Source of the DNA: an uncultured Dorea sp.
GTDB taxonomy: Bacteria > Bacillota > Clostridia > Lachnospirales > Lachnospiraceae
Direction of reading: 5' to 3'
Length of the DNA: 56,004 nucleotides
Assembly: GCA_934295165.1 (NCBI GenBank)
Contig: CAKRAT010000005.1
Location: 1 to 56,004, forward strand
Shown: positions 1-7,502 of the stretch, piece by piece
Layout of the letters: every line of letters begins with the position of its first letter
Position numbering within the stretch: the stretch's first letter is position 1
The notes under the pieces: generated by a model
What the model was told of the DNA's origin: nothing
The model's database searches: none
Seen by the model: the letters and a program-made list of their open reading frames with translations, nothing else
Made by a program: the position numbers and the translations under genes

Positions 1-47
1 ATTCAATCCATCCACCCAATTACACAAAATCACAATCGTCTCATAAT

Positions 48-296
48 TTACATTGATGTATGTACGCCACCTTTTCTGCCGCCAATAACTTTCTTGCCTT
101 TCAGATCTTCCCATTTGAAATCCTTGATATCTTCTCTGGCAACCAGGAAGTTTCCGGCACGCTGGGTGAGTTGTGCGAAGTTTACAACATAATCATTCGC
201 GCCCTCGTTATAGGTGTAGATCGAAGCTTCCGAACCCATGAAGCCGATGTCGGCAGTTCCGGAGAGGACAGCCGTCATAGTTTTGTCGGCTCCAAA
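48..296 (-). pseudogene. Substrate-binding lipoprotein, distal fragment left of prophage
   Basis: This is the middle part of an SsuA/NMT1-type ABC-transporter periplasmic-binding lipoprotein. The frame reads through residues such as GADKTMTAVLSGTADIGFMG, typical of the first lobe of this family. It joins in frame with the fragment at 37874-38149 once the prophage is removed. The frame is lost again near position 66: after GGRKGG the family normally continues with a conserved stretch of well over 100 residues, but here it runs into five unrelated codons and TAA at 48. The gene is therefore broken twice, once by the prophage and once by an unexplained junction at the window's left edge. ATG at 278 is only an internal methionine. 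Confidence 0.85.
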
Positions 297-321
297 TGGA
301 ACAGTATAGTTAGTACAAGAC
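270..321. other. attL, left prophage junction (core 290-296)
   Basis: The 7-bp core CTCCAAA at 290-296 is repeated at 37882-37888. Host coding sequence lies left of it and phage sequence right of it. The phage-side arm at 307-321 is the exact inverted complement of 37862-37876 at the other end. The core lies inside a protein-coding gene, not a tRNA, which is common for large serine integrases. Confidence 0.85.
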
Positions 322-324
322 GCA

Positions 325-1716
325 TCACAGAAAATCGACAGAGGTTATGGCACTGTCTTCATTTATATGGATTTCCTGAATGATAGACCGCCAGAACGCT
401 CTGCGATTTTCCTGTGATAATTGATCATACATTGTTCTAAAGTCCGTATTCAACAGTTCTTCAAGATAGCTGTAGTTTGGAGCAGGTTCTGGAAGAACTT
501 TTTGCAGATCATTTAATTCGCTTTCGACACGACTGTACTCTTCATTGTAATAATCCCATTCAATCCGTCCCTTCTGGAATAGAAAGTTAAGACGATCCAA
601 TTCTTTTCTCAACTTCTCGGGGGACTGCTTTTTCTTTTGTTTCTCTTTCTCTTTTTCGATTTTCTTGCACTTTACCTTATAATTTTTGTATTCATCCTCT
701 AAATTATCAAGTAGATAATTTTCAACGAGGTTCTGACTCAGTCTGTGTCTGTAAGAACATATGTGATCGATCATAGCTCTGTTGCAACGATAATAGCAGT
801 AAGTTCTTTTTGCACCAGTTTTCCTGTTGATGATGGACGAACACCCGGTACCGCATAGCAATTGACCACACACAGGACATCGAATCATTCCTGCAAACAG
901 ATAGATGCGGCCGGAAGGCGTAGCTTTAACATTTCGTTTTTGTATTTTCTGTAATTTGTTCCATTCATCTTCAGTAAGATATGCAGGGCAGTAAGGGAAT
1001 CCTCTGTAGGTACCTTTGTAGAATTCGCTGGAAAGTAGCGTCCTCATGATCCCGAAACTGAAATCAGGATCATAGGTTTCTTGTATGTATCTGAGAGTGG
1101 CGCACTTATTCTGATGTTTGAAAAAATATTCATAAAAGGCATTCACGACATGTTCTCGATCAGGATCCTTTATCATTCGCTTCTGACCATCAACAATCCC
1201 GGATTTATATCCATAACCCATATTCACATCACCGAAAATTAATTTACCGCTTCTGATCGATGCTTCGTTCACAAATTTGATACGCTCACTGGTGGTATCG
1301 ACTTCGTTCTGGCCAATCGACAGAACCACATTAAGCTGCAGTCTTCCATCTCTAGTTTCCATGTTGATCCCTGGCTCGCTGGTACTGATCCAGCGGACGT
1401 TGTGGCTGTCAAGAACATCCTGTACTTTGTAGAAATCAGACAGGTTACGAAACCATCTATCGATACGCCAGAAGATGATAACATCGATTTTCCCGGCTTC
1501 TACATCTTGCAGTAGAGAATGTATAGCCTTACGCTTTTTAAGCTCTTTACGGGCAGTTTTTCCCTCATCGGCATATACACCGACGACAGCCATATTGTGT
1601 TCCTTGGCATAATTGGTAAGATATTCTTTTTGCGCTTCCAACGATTTGCCGTGCATCATTTGTTCGGTAGTGGATACACGGATATAGATTGCACAGCGTT
1701 CAACTTTAGTCGTCAT
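325..1716 (-). CDS. int: Large serine recombinase (prophage integrase)
   Basis: 463-residue site-specific recombinase that would integrate and excise this prophage. The N-terminal resolvase domain (about residues 7-150) has the catalytic serine in the motif YIRVSTTEQ (Ser15, with Arg13), followed by a Recombinase domain. A zinc ribbon at about 278-320 contains CPVCG and later cysteines, and a charged coiled-coil region follows at about 335-430, as expected for the large-serine family. It is at the short end of the family's length range. The stop is 4 bp from the attL arm, so the gene lies directly against its own attachment site. The start follows the ribosome site AGGAAAGGTG. A directionality factor was not recognised. 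Confidence 0.96.
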   Translation of the reverse strand: MTTKVERCAIYIRVSTTEQMMHGKSLEAQKEYLTNYAKEHNMAVVGVYADEGKTARKELKKRKAIHSLLQDVEAGKIDVIIFWRIDRWFRNLSDFYKVQDVLDSHNVRWISTSEPGINMETRDGRLQLNVVLSIGQNEVDTTSERIKFVNEASIRSGKLIFGDVNMGYGYKSGIVDGQKRMIKDPDREHVVNAFYEYFFKHQNKCATLRYIQETYDPDFSFGIMRTLLSSEFYKGTYRGFPYCPAYLTEDEWNKLQKIQKRNVKATPSGRIYLFAGMIRCPVCGQLLCGTGCSSIINRKTGAKRTYCYYRCNRAMIDHICSYRHRLSQNLVENYLLDNLEDEYKNYKVKCKKIEKEKEKQKKKQSPEKLRKELDRLNFLFQKGRIEWDYYNEEYSRVESELNDLQKVLPEPAPNYSYLEELLNTDFRTMYDQLSQENRRAFWRSIIQEIHINEDSAITSVDFL

Positions 1717-1763
1717 ATCATATCACCTTTCCTAAAATGTACGCAAAAAAGGGTACAAAAATA

Positions 1764-1779
1764 ACACCTATACAGGTGT
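1764..1779 (-). terminator. Hairpin with T-rich tail upstream of int
   Basis: Inverted repeat ACACCT-GTAT-AGGTGT read on the minus strand, followed by TATTTTT. It lies between the Abi-like gene and the integrase and could terminate or attenuate transcription entering int. Confidence 0.5.
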
Positions 1780-1887
1780 CAGGGAAATGTGATATAATAT
1801 TCTTGTTCAGGGAATGTTATATTGTGCCTTGACACTGTATAGTATTCAATAAGCCGTTTCTGTTGGTAGCAGGGACGGTTTTATTAA

Positions 1888-2943
1888 TTATTCATTTAAA
1901 TGTGGTGGACAACATTTTTTACATGGAACATATCCTAAGTCTATAGCATGATTAAATGGAATTTTCTGGCAATTAATAGACCCACTACAATGAGGATTAG
2001 TGTGGTATTTTTGCGTTTTCCGATTAATCCAAATATAATTTTTCACCTCTATATGTATGCCAAGTGCTTGCTCTAATCGACTAATATCATCTGGGTAAGA
2101 ATGACAATATTCATTAAGCGAATTATTAATAGCACGTTGTAATCGGGTATATGGTTGTTTGAACCGAAAACAATTAAGTGCAAATAATAACCGAGAAATT
2201 CCATTATACGCAGTTGCTTTATCAGCACGTAAATGTTGCTTGGCGGAGAAATTATATACTCGCCCACCGTGTGCAGCTAAGTTTCGGTATTCTAAACATA
2301 GAAAAAGAGTATCGGAGAGCAGGTCCTTGTAGTATTCTTCGTTTTCATCAGATACAATGTCTCCGTATAATTCTCGAATTAAAATGTCACGTTGCTTCTT
2401 TTTTAGAAATCTTATATAATTGACCAATGTACCAAAGTATGCACCTTTGAGGAGTATCCACGGAGGTACATATCCATATTTATTCCTATAGTATTGAATA
2501 GGTTCTTTGTTGGATTTTTCAGCTAAATCAAACAGTGTTTTTAAAATTCTATCTCTTCTAAAATAAGAATCAGAAACTTTTTTGTCTCGGTAATTATTTT
2601 TCTTTAAATACTGATGATGATCTATACCGAAATCTTTACCTACAATATTAGCAACAACTGCACGAAGGTGTTCTTCGATGTCTATCATAGAAAGTAGAAC
2701 AGCATTGCGTAGATTATGATCTAAAGTAAATAGTGCAAAAATCTGTTCAAATGTTACGCCGGGATTATATATTTTTTCGCCGTATAAACGGGTAATGTAT
2801 GGATCTCGGTAACCATTGATAATATTATAATAACCATAAGTAGATAATTTTGCCATTGCAGCAGATTCGTCGATAATAGTGAGTTGTTGTTTTTTTAGTT
2901 TTTCAATTTGTTCTTCTACTGTAGTATATACATAATCGTTCAT
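1888..2943 (-). CDS. AbiF-like Abi_2 (HEPN) protein with C-terminal cysteine/histidine domain
   Basis: 351-residue member of the Abi_2 (AbiD/AbiF) abortive-infection family. Residues about 1-290 form the helical Abi_2/HEPN domain, and the expected RNase-type R-x4-H signature is present as RNLAAH (R220, H225). Residues about 305-350 form a separate tail with HxNxxC and CKKC motifs, resembling the small metal-binding cap found at the C-terminus of some secreted nucleases and DNA-repair proteins. The ATG at 2943 was chosen over an upstream TTG because AAAGGAG lies just before it. A short structured RNA with its own promoter precedes the gene, as in known abiF loci, which behave as RNA-antitoxin/protein-toxin pairs. 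The likely role is phage exclusion by the lysogen. Family call is firm; biological role is inferred. Confidence 0.9.
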   Translation of the reverse strand: MNDYVYTTVEEQIEKLKKQQLTIIDESAAMAKLSTYGYYNIINGYRDPYITRLYGEKIYNPGVTFEQIFALFTLDHNLRNAVLLSMIDIEEHLRAVVANIVGKDFGIDHHQYLKKNNYRDKKVSDSYFRRDRILKTLFDLAEKSNKEPIQYYRNKYGYVPPWILLKGAYFGTLVNYIRFLKKKQRDILIRELYGDIVSDENEEYYKDLLSDTLFLCLEYRNLAAHGGRVYNFSAKQHLRADKATAYNGISRLLFALNCFRFKQPYTRLQRAINNSLNEYCHSYPDDISRLEQALGIHIEVKNYIWINRKTQKYHTNPHCSGSINCQKIPFNHAIDLGYVPCKKCCPPHLNE

Positions 2944-2965
2944 GTGCAACTCCTTTGTATACAAA

Positions 2966-3028
2966 AAGAGCCCGAGAAAAAATCTCGAGGCTCTTCTTGT
3001 GACCGGATACCAGCCATTTCACTAAACA
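2966..3028 (-). ncRNA. Putative abiF-type structured leader RNA
   Basis: Between a consensus promoter and the Abi gene lies a short non-coding stretch. Near the promoter is CACT-GTTT-AGTG (3020-3031), which may only partly be transcribed. A conserved-looking single-stranded middle follows, then a long terminator-like hairpin: AAGAGCC plus TCTCG-type arms at 2966-2977 and 2983-2995, with TTTTT right after. The Abi ribosome site comes directly after the hairpin. This promoter-RNA-terminator-toxin order matches the published abiF RNA motif and type III-like RNA antitoxins. The exact 5' end is not determined. Confidence 0.7.
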
Positions 3029-3033
3029 GTGAT

Positions 3034-3061
3034 ATTATATCATATGTAAAAATGATGTCAA
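3034..3061 (-). promoter_or_regulatory. Sigma70-type promoter of the abiF-like RNA and gene
   Basis: On the minus strand TTGACA (3056-3061) and TATAAT (3034-3039) are both perfect consensus with a 16-bp spacer. Such a strong promoter in the left arm implies constitutive expression in the lysogen. Confidence 0.85.
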
Positions 3062-3147
3062 GTATTCCTCGAAAAAAATATAAAATTGTTATAAGCCATT
3101 TTGTGTAGGGCCTAATTTATCTTCCCCAATCGTTAAACGGGAAATAT

Positions 3148-4200
3148 CTAGTTAAATGGAAGTCCTTCATCTATTGAATCTGGGATATCCATAAATCCGC
3201 TAGCAGTCTCGTTATAGTCCCATTCCTTTAAAAAACCTGCATTGTAAAATGTAGAATAACTTCCACAAATAGGACAGAAGCGAGCATTGGAAGGTAAAGG
3301 TTCGTTATAATAACAGTCATTATTGGAACATTTATTCACAAGATTTTCCCCACAAATTTGACAAAAATCCCCTTCTATATCAGTTTCTTCGTTTGAACAG
3401 TTTGGACATTCTGTTAATTTTCCGTTTTCATGAGTGTCTAATTTTGGATAAATCATATTTCCATCTCCCCATTGTATTGTTTTATTGCCACAGATTGGGC
3501 AATACTTTCCATAACGTTGAATAAAACTAGCTTTGCAAGTCTCACATTGTTTTTTGTATATGAAATTATAATAATAATGAAACATTCGATTATCATATTC
3601 GTCTTGAGCATCAATATGTGATTTCCAATTAAGGTATTCATAGTATCGTTTCCGTGATGCAGGATCAGATATTTTACATAAGATTTTAATCTCATTAGAA
3701 TTTCGTATTTTAAATCCAGCTAACACTACATGCGGGACAAGTATTAATTGAGCAAAATAATCAGCTTCTTCTTCTAAATAATTGTATTCTTTATCGGACA
3801 AAGCGCATCTAAAAATCCTTGTGTTGTTATTTCTTTTATGATGTTCCAAAAGTACATGACCTAGTTCATGTGCAATATTCCATCTATATCTATTCGAAGT
3901 AACTATATTTATATCTATATCATTATAATAAATAAGATAACATTCTTCATTTGCATAGTAATCAGTAAATGCGTCTTTTGTTTGTGCAAACATTCTCATC
4001 CTTTCGTAAGAAATATCAAATAGTCGCATATGTTTACTATATGGTATGAGACGAATGTTTTCGTAACTTCGTGCAATTGCTTTGATTTTGGTAGGTAAGG
4101 TACATTTTTTTAAACGGAGCAATGCATTATAAACAATATTTTTTATTTCTAAACGTCTTTTAGTGGATATATTAGTCTGGATCATCCTCGTCATCATCAT
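3148..4200 (-). CDS. ImmA/IrrE-family metallopeptidase with zinc-ribbon tail
   Basis: 350 residues. The N-terminal half is an ImmA/IrrE (DUF955) zinc metallopeptidase with the catalytic motif HELGH and downstream glutamates. The C-terminal half has three cysteine pairs resembling zinc ribbons (CETC/CPIC, CPNC/CQIC, CSNNDC/CPIC). In ICEBs1 and phage phi105, ImmA cleaves the adjacent ImmR repressor to trigger induction, and here the gene follows and overlaps a cI-like repressor (29 bp), so the same job is likely. The start is uncertain, since several ATGs are clustered at 4185-4200. The zinc-ribbon tail is an addition compared with the short ImmA proteins and may sense or bind a partner. Confidence 0.88.
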   Translation of the reverse strand: MMMTRMIQTNISTKRRLEIKNIVYNALLRLKKCTLPTKIKAIARSYENIRLIPYSKHMRLFDISYERMRMFAQTKDAFTDYYANEECYLIYYNDIDINIVTSNRYRWNIAHELGHVLLEHHKRNNNTRIFRCALSDKEYNYLEEEADYFAQLILVPHVVLAGFKIRNSNEIKILCKISDPASRKRYYEYLNWKSHIDAQDEYDNRMFHYYYNFIYKKQCETCKASFIQRYGKYCPICGNKTIQWGDGNMIYPKLDTHENGKLTECPNCSNEETDIEGDFCQICGENLVNKCSNNDCYYNEPLPSNARFCPICGSYSTFYNAGFLKEWDYNETASGFMDIPDSIDEGLPFN

Positions 4201-4537
4201 CCTTAAAGTATTCTGAAAAAGAACGTTCTAATATATCCATCATGAACTTTTTGTCGGGTTCTGGCATTTTTTGGCGTGCGCGTTCAATTCGTCTGATATC
4301 GGGATCTGTATTTTCTATAGCTTCTTCCACATCGCGTCCGCGCAACGTGTTTAAATCAGTATTAAAGAAGTCGGCAATTTTTTCTTCAGCTTCAAAGTCA
4401 GGTTCTCTTTTTCCAACTTCATACATGCTTATACGAGAAGCGGACATTCCAAGTTTCTCGGCAAGTTCGCTTTGCGATAAACCTTCTCTGGTTCTAAAGT
4501 ACTTAAGCATATCTTTAAATTCTGGCATTGCACTCAC
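4172..4537 (-). CDS. cI-like HTH (XRE) repressor
   Basis: 121 residues. Residues about 6-65 form an XRE-family helix-turn-helix (LSQSELAEKLGMSASRISMY), and the tail is very acidic (DDDDEDDPD). It sits divergent to a Cro-like gene across an operator-rich region and overlaps the ImmA-type protease, as ImmR does with ImmA. The likely role is maintenance of lysogeny by binding the CAC-N5-GTG sites at 4574-4668. The ribosome site AAAGGTGAG precedes ATG at 4537. Confidence 0.92.
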   Translation of the reverse strand: MSAMPEFKDMLKYFRTREGLSQSELAEKLGMSASRISMYEVGKREPDFEAEEKIADFFNTDLNTLRGRDVEEAIENTDPDIRRIERARQKMPEPDKKFMMDILERSFSEYFKDDDDEDDPD

Positions 4538-4567
4538 CTTTTTCCTTTCTTTAATTATGTGATTAAA

Positions 4568-4668
4568 TTATTACACATTTCGTGAAAAAAATCAAGATAT
4601 AATATACACAAAACGTGTTGACAAAAACACACAAATTGTGTATATTATAAAAAACAACACGAAACGTG
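4568..4668. promoter_or_regulatory. Lysogeny switch: divergent promoters with four 11-bp operators
   Basis: Four near-palindromes of form CACRAAWYGTG occur at 4574-4584 (inverted), 4607-4617, 4630-4640 and 4658-4668. The leftward promoter has TTGATT (4590-4595) and TAATAA (4568-4573) with the first operator filling the spacer. The rightward promoter has TTGACA (4618-4623) and TATATT (4641-4646) with the third operator in its 17-bp spacer. Repressor or Cro binding would therefore block either promoter directly. Confidence 0.85.
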
Positions 4669-4687
4669 AGCGAATGGAGGTGAGAAT

Positions 4688-4894
4688 GTGCTTGAAATGA
4701 ATGCTAAGGCAATAGGTAAAAGGCTTATTGAATTAAGAGGAAATAAAACACAAGAGGAGGTTGCAAAAAGCTTAAATATAAGTATTTCAGCATTATCTAT
4801 GTATGAACGTGGAGAGCGAATACCAAGAGATAATGTTAAAATTCGTATTTCATCTTATTACAAAAAACCTATTCATAAAATTTTTTTTGAGTAA
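4688..4894 (+). CDS. Cro-like HTH regulator
   Basis: 68 residues, almost all an XRE-type helix-turn-helix (EEVAKSLNISISALSMYERG). It is the first gene of the rightward early transcript and divergent from the repressor, the usual position of Cro. The start is GTG at 4688, 7 bp after GGAGG; ATG at 4697 is an alternative. Another operator-like site lies just after it at 4900-4910. Confidence 0.88.
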   Translation: MLEMNAKAIGKRLIELRGNKTQEEVAKSLNISISALSMYERGERIPRDNVKIRISSYYKKPIHKIFFE

Positions 4895-4899
4895 ATAAA

Positions 4900-4910
4900 C
4901 ACGAAATGTG
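4900..4910. promoter_or_regulatory. Fifth switch operator copy
   Basis: CACGAAATGTG matches the consensus of the four sites between repressor and Cro. It lies between cro and the antirepressor gene, overlapping the latter's leader, and could let the repressor reinforce silencing downstream. Confidence 0.7.
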
Positions 4911-4926
4911 AGTAAAAGGAGATTAA

Positions 4927-5664
4927 ATGGAAGTAGTAAAGATTTTTAACTCAGAAGAGTTTGGTGATATCCGAACAGTACAACTTAATAATGAAACATA
5001 TTTTGTAGGAAAAGATGTTGCGACAGCTCTTGGCTACGCAGACACATTCGGGGCGCTGAAAAAGCATATTATGGACGAAGACAAGCTGGTCTGCCAAATT
5101 GACAGTGCAGGTCAAAAAAGAGATGTGACCGTAATCAACGAATCTGGCTTATATGCATTAATCTTTGGAAGTAAGTTAGAGTCAGCCAAGAGATTTAAGC
5201 ACTGGGTAACAAGCGAAGTGCTTCCAGCAATTAGAAAGATAGGTTCTTATCAGATGTCAAAGCCAGAAGGAAAAGAGCTGTTGGCAATGGCGGTACTGGA
5301 GGCACAGAAAACTATTGAACAGCAGACTAATGAAATCAAGCGAATGAAACCTAAGGAAATATTTGCAGATGCGGTATCTACGAGTCATACATCTATTTTG
5401 ATCGGAGACCTTGCGAAGCTTTTGAAGCAAAATGGTGTTGAGACCGGTCAGAAAAGACTTTTTGAGTGGCTTAGAGAGAATAGCTATCTGATTAAAAGAA
5501 AAGGCGCTGATTGGAATATGCCGACTCAGAAAGCAATGGAGCTTGGATTGTTTGAAGTCAAGGAAAGTACAGTGAATAATCCAGATGGTTCAGTCAGAAT
5601 CAATAAAACAACCAAAGTGACAGGTAAAGGTCAGCAGTACTTTATTAATAAGTTTCTGGCATAG
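4927..5664 (+). CDS. Phage antirepressor, BRO-N and KilAC domains
   Basis: 245 residues. A BRO-N domain occupies about residues 1-110 (FNSEEFGDIRTV, YFVGKDVATALGY). A KilAC DNA-binding domain occupies about 125-245 (IGDLAKLLKQNGVETGQKRL, NPDGSVRINKTTKVTGKGQQ). Such proteins antagonise repressor function or modulate early phage transcription. It is second in the early operon. AAAGGAG precedes ATG at 4927. Length and domain order are normal for the family. Confidence 0.93.
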   Translation: MEVVKIFNSEEFGDIRTVQLNNETYFVGKDVATALGYADTFGALKKHIMDEDKLVCQIDSAGQKRDVTVINESGLYALIFGSKLESAKRFKHWVTSEVLPAIRKIGSYQMSKPEGKELLAMAVLEAQKTIEQQTNEIKRMKPKEIFADAVSTSHTSILIGDLAKLLKQNGVETGQKRLFEWLRENSYLIKRKGADWNMPTQKAMELGLFEVKESTVNNPDGSVRINKTTKVTGKGQQYFINKFLA

Positions 5665-5693
5665 GAAAATTGAACTTGATTGGAGGTAGAAGA

Positions 5694-5945
5694 TTGGAAC
5701 GCTATAAGGAAAAGATTCTTAATATGTTGGACAAGTTCGATAACCCAGAAGAGGATACGAGACTTTTAAGTCAAATCTACACGATCATGCGTATAGGGTT
5801 AGAAAAAAGATCTCGATTATATAAGCCTATAAGTGAAAGAAACAGAGATATTAATCATATAGTTACTCTTTTAAAGAAGGCTTCACCCGAGAAGGTAAAA
5901 GAGATTTTGATATTTGTAAAGGAATATACAGGAGGCCAAGAATGA
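5694..5945 (+). CDS. Small hypothetical early protein
   Basis: 83 residues, charged and helical, no family recognised. TTG at 5694 was chosen because GGAGG lies 7 bp upstream (5682-5686); an earlier TTG at 5670 has no ribosome site. The stop overlaps the start of the following zinc-ribbon gene, indicating translational coupling. Confidence 0.7.
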   Translation: MERYKEKILNMLDKFDNPEEDTRLLSQIYTIMRIGLEKRSRLYKPISERNRDINHIVTLLKKASPEKVKEILIFVKEYTGGQE

Positions 5946-6118
5946 AACGCTTATGTCCGACATGTTTTACAGAACTTCCAGAGAAAGCAAATTACTGTCC
6001 GGCGTGCGGAAAGTGTATGAAGTACCCTGTAGAATTACCAGGAATTATTGGTAGAAAGATTTCACCGTACATACGAGCAGTTGCAATAGCCGATTGTGCG
6101 ATTCATATTGAAGATTAA
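5942..6118 (+). CDS. Small zinc-ribbon protein
   Basis: 58 residues, beginning MKRLCPTCF. Two CxxC pairs (CPTC, CPAC) within the first 25 residues suggest a single zinc ribbon. The ATG overlaps the stop of the previous gene. Function unknown; nucleic-acid or protein binding is plausible. Confidence 0.65.
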   Translation: MKRLCPTCFTELPEKANYCPACGKCMKYPVELPGIIGRKISPYIRAVAIADCAIHIED

Positions 6119-6182
6119 GAGGCAACAAGTACAAACAGTGATACATAAACATAACCAAGGAGATAGAAAGCGGGTGGTGAGT

Positions 6183-6281
6183 ATGAAACCGGATATGGAA
6201 AAAATCATTGAGGTGTTGATATCTTTTCTGGAAGAACAGGAAAAGGTGGAAATCACCTATACCATAGAGAAAACCGCTTAG
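6183..6281 (+). CDS. Very small hypothetical protein
   Basis: 32 residues (MKPDMEKIIEVLISF...), predicted helical. The ATG at 6183 follows a GGTGGTGAG ribosome site. It fits the spacing of the early operon, but support is only length, ribosome site and position. Confidence 0.45.
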   Translation: MKPDMEKIIEVLISFLEEQEKVEITYTIEKTA

Positions 6282-6302
6282 GCGGTAGAAGGGAGGACAA
6301 GC

Positions 6303-6431
6303 ATGAAGAGAAGAGGACCAAGAACAAAATGGCAGAGAATCGTCCGGGAAGTGGTGTTTGAGCTGCTGATTGGCGGAGCAATCGGGCTTGCATTCGATGC
6401 AGTGTTATTTATTTGGTTGTTTGCAAAGTGA
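6303..6431 (+). CDS. Small membrane protein
   Basis: 42 residues: a basic N-terminus (MKRRGPRTKW) followed by one hydrophobic segment rich in L, I, V, F and W near the C-terminus. AGGGAGG lies upstream. Single-pass membrane peptides are common in this part of Clostridia phage genomes. Function unknown. Confidence 0.6.
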   Translation: MKRRGPRTKWQRIVREVVFELLIGGAIGLAFDAVLFIWLFAK

Positions 6432-6445
6432 AAGGGGTGAGGACA

Positions 6446-6649
6446 TTGCAAGAGATACCAAGACTGATGGATGATCATGAGTTCCGGAAAGAACTGGAAA
6501 GAATCCAGGAGCACTTAAATGCGATCAGTAAGGGTTCAAATACCGTAGAGGTGCGGAGAAATTACCTGATTAGCTGGGTGACGATACCATCAGCAAAGAT
6601 TTATACGCCGGATCAGTTAAGGCAGATCTTTGATCTGACGTGGAAATAA
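6446..6649 (+). CDS. Hypothetical early protein
   Basis: 67 residues, helical N-terminal half (EFRKELERIQEHLNAI), then IYTPDQLRQIFDL. TTG at 6446 fits the ribosome site GGGGTGAGG. GTG at 6428, overlapping the previous stop, is an alternative start. No family recognised. Confidence 0.6.
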   Translation: MQEIPRLMDDHEFRKELERIQEHLNAISKGSNTVEVRRNYLISWVTIPSAKIYTPDQLRQIFDLTWK

Positions 6650-6734
6650 GAAGAGCACCCGTATAAGCCGGCAAGCTTTGGGCGCTCAGAAAATTAGTCA
6701 ACTATATTATATGAGAAGAAAGGAAATTAGTCAA

Positions 6735-6947
6735 ATGATTAAAGTAACATCACAGTCCGTTTGCAACGGAAAAACAGGATGCCAGGTGGAATTGCTTGGA
6801 TCCGGAGCAGAGTTATTGAAGGAATATAGAGGCGTTGCAGCGGCAATGTATAAATCGCTTCGTGGACATATGCCAGAAGAACTGGCAAAAGAAGTTCTGG
6901 TAAGTATTACAAAGGAAGCCATTAAGCAGACGGAGGAGAAAAGATGA
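6735..6947 (+). CDS. Hypothetical early protein
   Basis: 70 residues (MIKVTSQSVC...). The second half looks like a helix with conserved-looking residues (LRGHMPEELAKEVLVSI). ATG at 6735 was chosen because AAAGGA lies about 10 bp upstream; ATG at 6711 is possible. It overlaps the next gene by 4 bp. Function unknown. Confidence 0.65.
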   Translation: MIKVTSQSVCNGKTGCQVELLGSGAELLKEYRGVAAAMYKSLRGHMPEELAKEVLVSITKEAIKQTEEKR

Positions 6948-7324
6948 AGACACTGAAAATTACAACGGATAATAAGATTTCGATCGTCGATCTGAATTTT
7001 GATCATGAAAGTTTGAGAGAAGAAGTTGGCGGATATGTAGAGTTAGTGAGAACCCAGAAACTGCTGGATTATTTCAAAACCAAAGTAGTCATGATCGTAG
7101 ATGAAGAAGGTCTTGTGAAGAATCTTCCGGTGAATCCGATGGGATGTTATTTCTATGACACGAACAAACATGGGAATCCTATTGTAGGAGATGTGATCTT
7201 AGGCCTGCTGGTTGGATTTGATATGGATGTTATCGGTTTGGGTGATCGGGATGCAGAGCAGTGGATGGAAAAGATACTGAAAGATTTTCCTGTATTGCAG
7301 AAGGAGAACATAGTAAATGAGTAG
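6944..7324 (+). CDS. DUF3846-like protein
   Basis: 126 residues. The pattern GGYVELVRT, then VMIVDEEGLVKNLPVNP, then IVGDVILGL matches small phage and plasmid DUF3846 proteins, whose role is unknown. It overlaps its neighbours on both sides (ATGA-type), so it is translated as part of the early operon. Confidence 0.75.
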   Translation: MKTLKITTDNKISIVDLNFDHESLREEVGGYVELVRTQKLLDYFKTKVVMIVDEEGLVKNLPVNPMGCYFYDTNKHGNPIVGDVILGLLVGFDMDVIGLGDRDAEQWMEKILKDFPVLQKENIVNE

Positions 7325-7499
7325 AAGAAAGAAGAAGGCGAAACCGGATAACCGATGTTGCGAGAATTGTGTGAACTGTCTGCCGGTAGGAGATGGTGAT
7401 CATATTTGCAACATGGATCCAATCAAAGTAGTTTTGGAAGAATATAGCTTTTCTGCGGATTACTTTTGGTGCAGCGGTAGCCTTTGGGCGGAGGAATAG
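7317..7499 (+). CDS. Small cysteine-rich protein
   Basis: 60 residues with six cysteines (CCENCVNC, ICNM, FWCSGS), suggesting a metal-binding fold. It starts inside the end of the DUF3846-like gene. No function recognised. Confidence 0.65.
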   Translation: MSRRKKKAKPDNRCCENCVNCLPVGDGDHICNMDPIKVVLEEYSFSADYFWCSGSLWAEE

Positions 7500-7502
7500 A
7501 GA

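Noticed and set aside
60..383. 107-codon open frame on the plus strand across attL
   Set aside because: It is antisense to the interrupted binding-protein gene and has no family resemblance.
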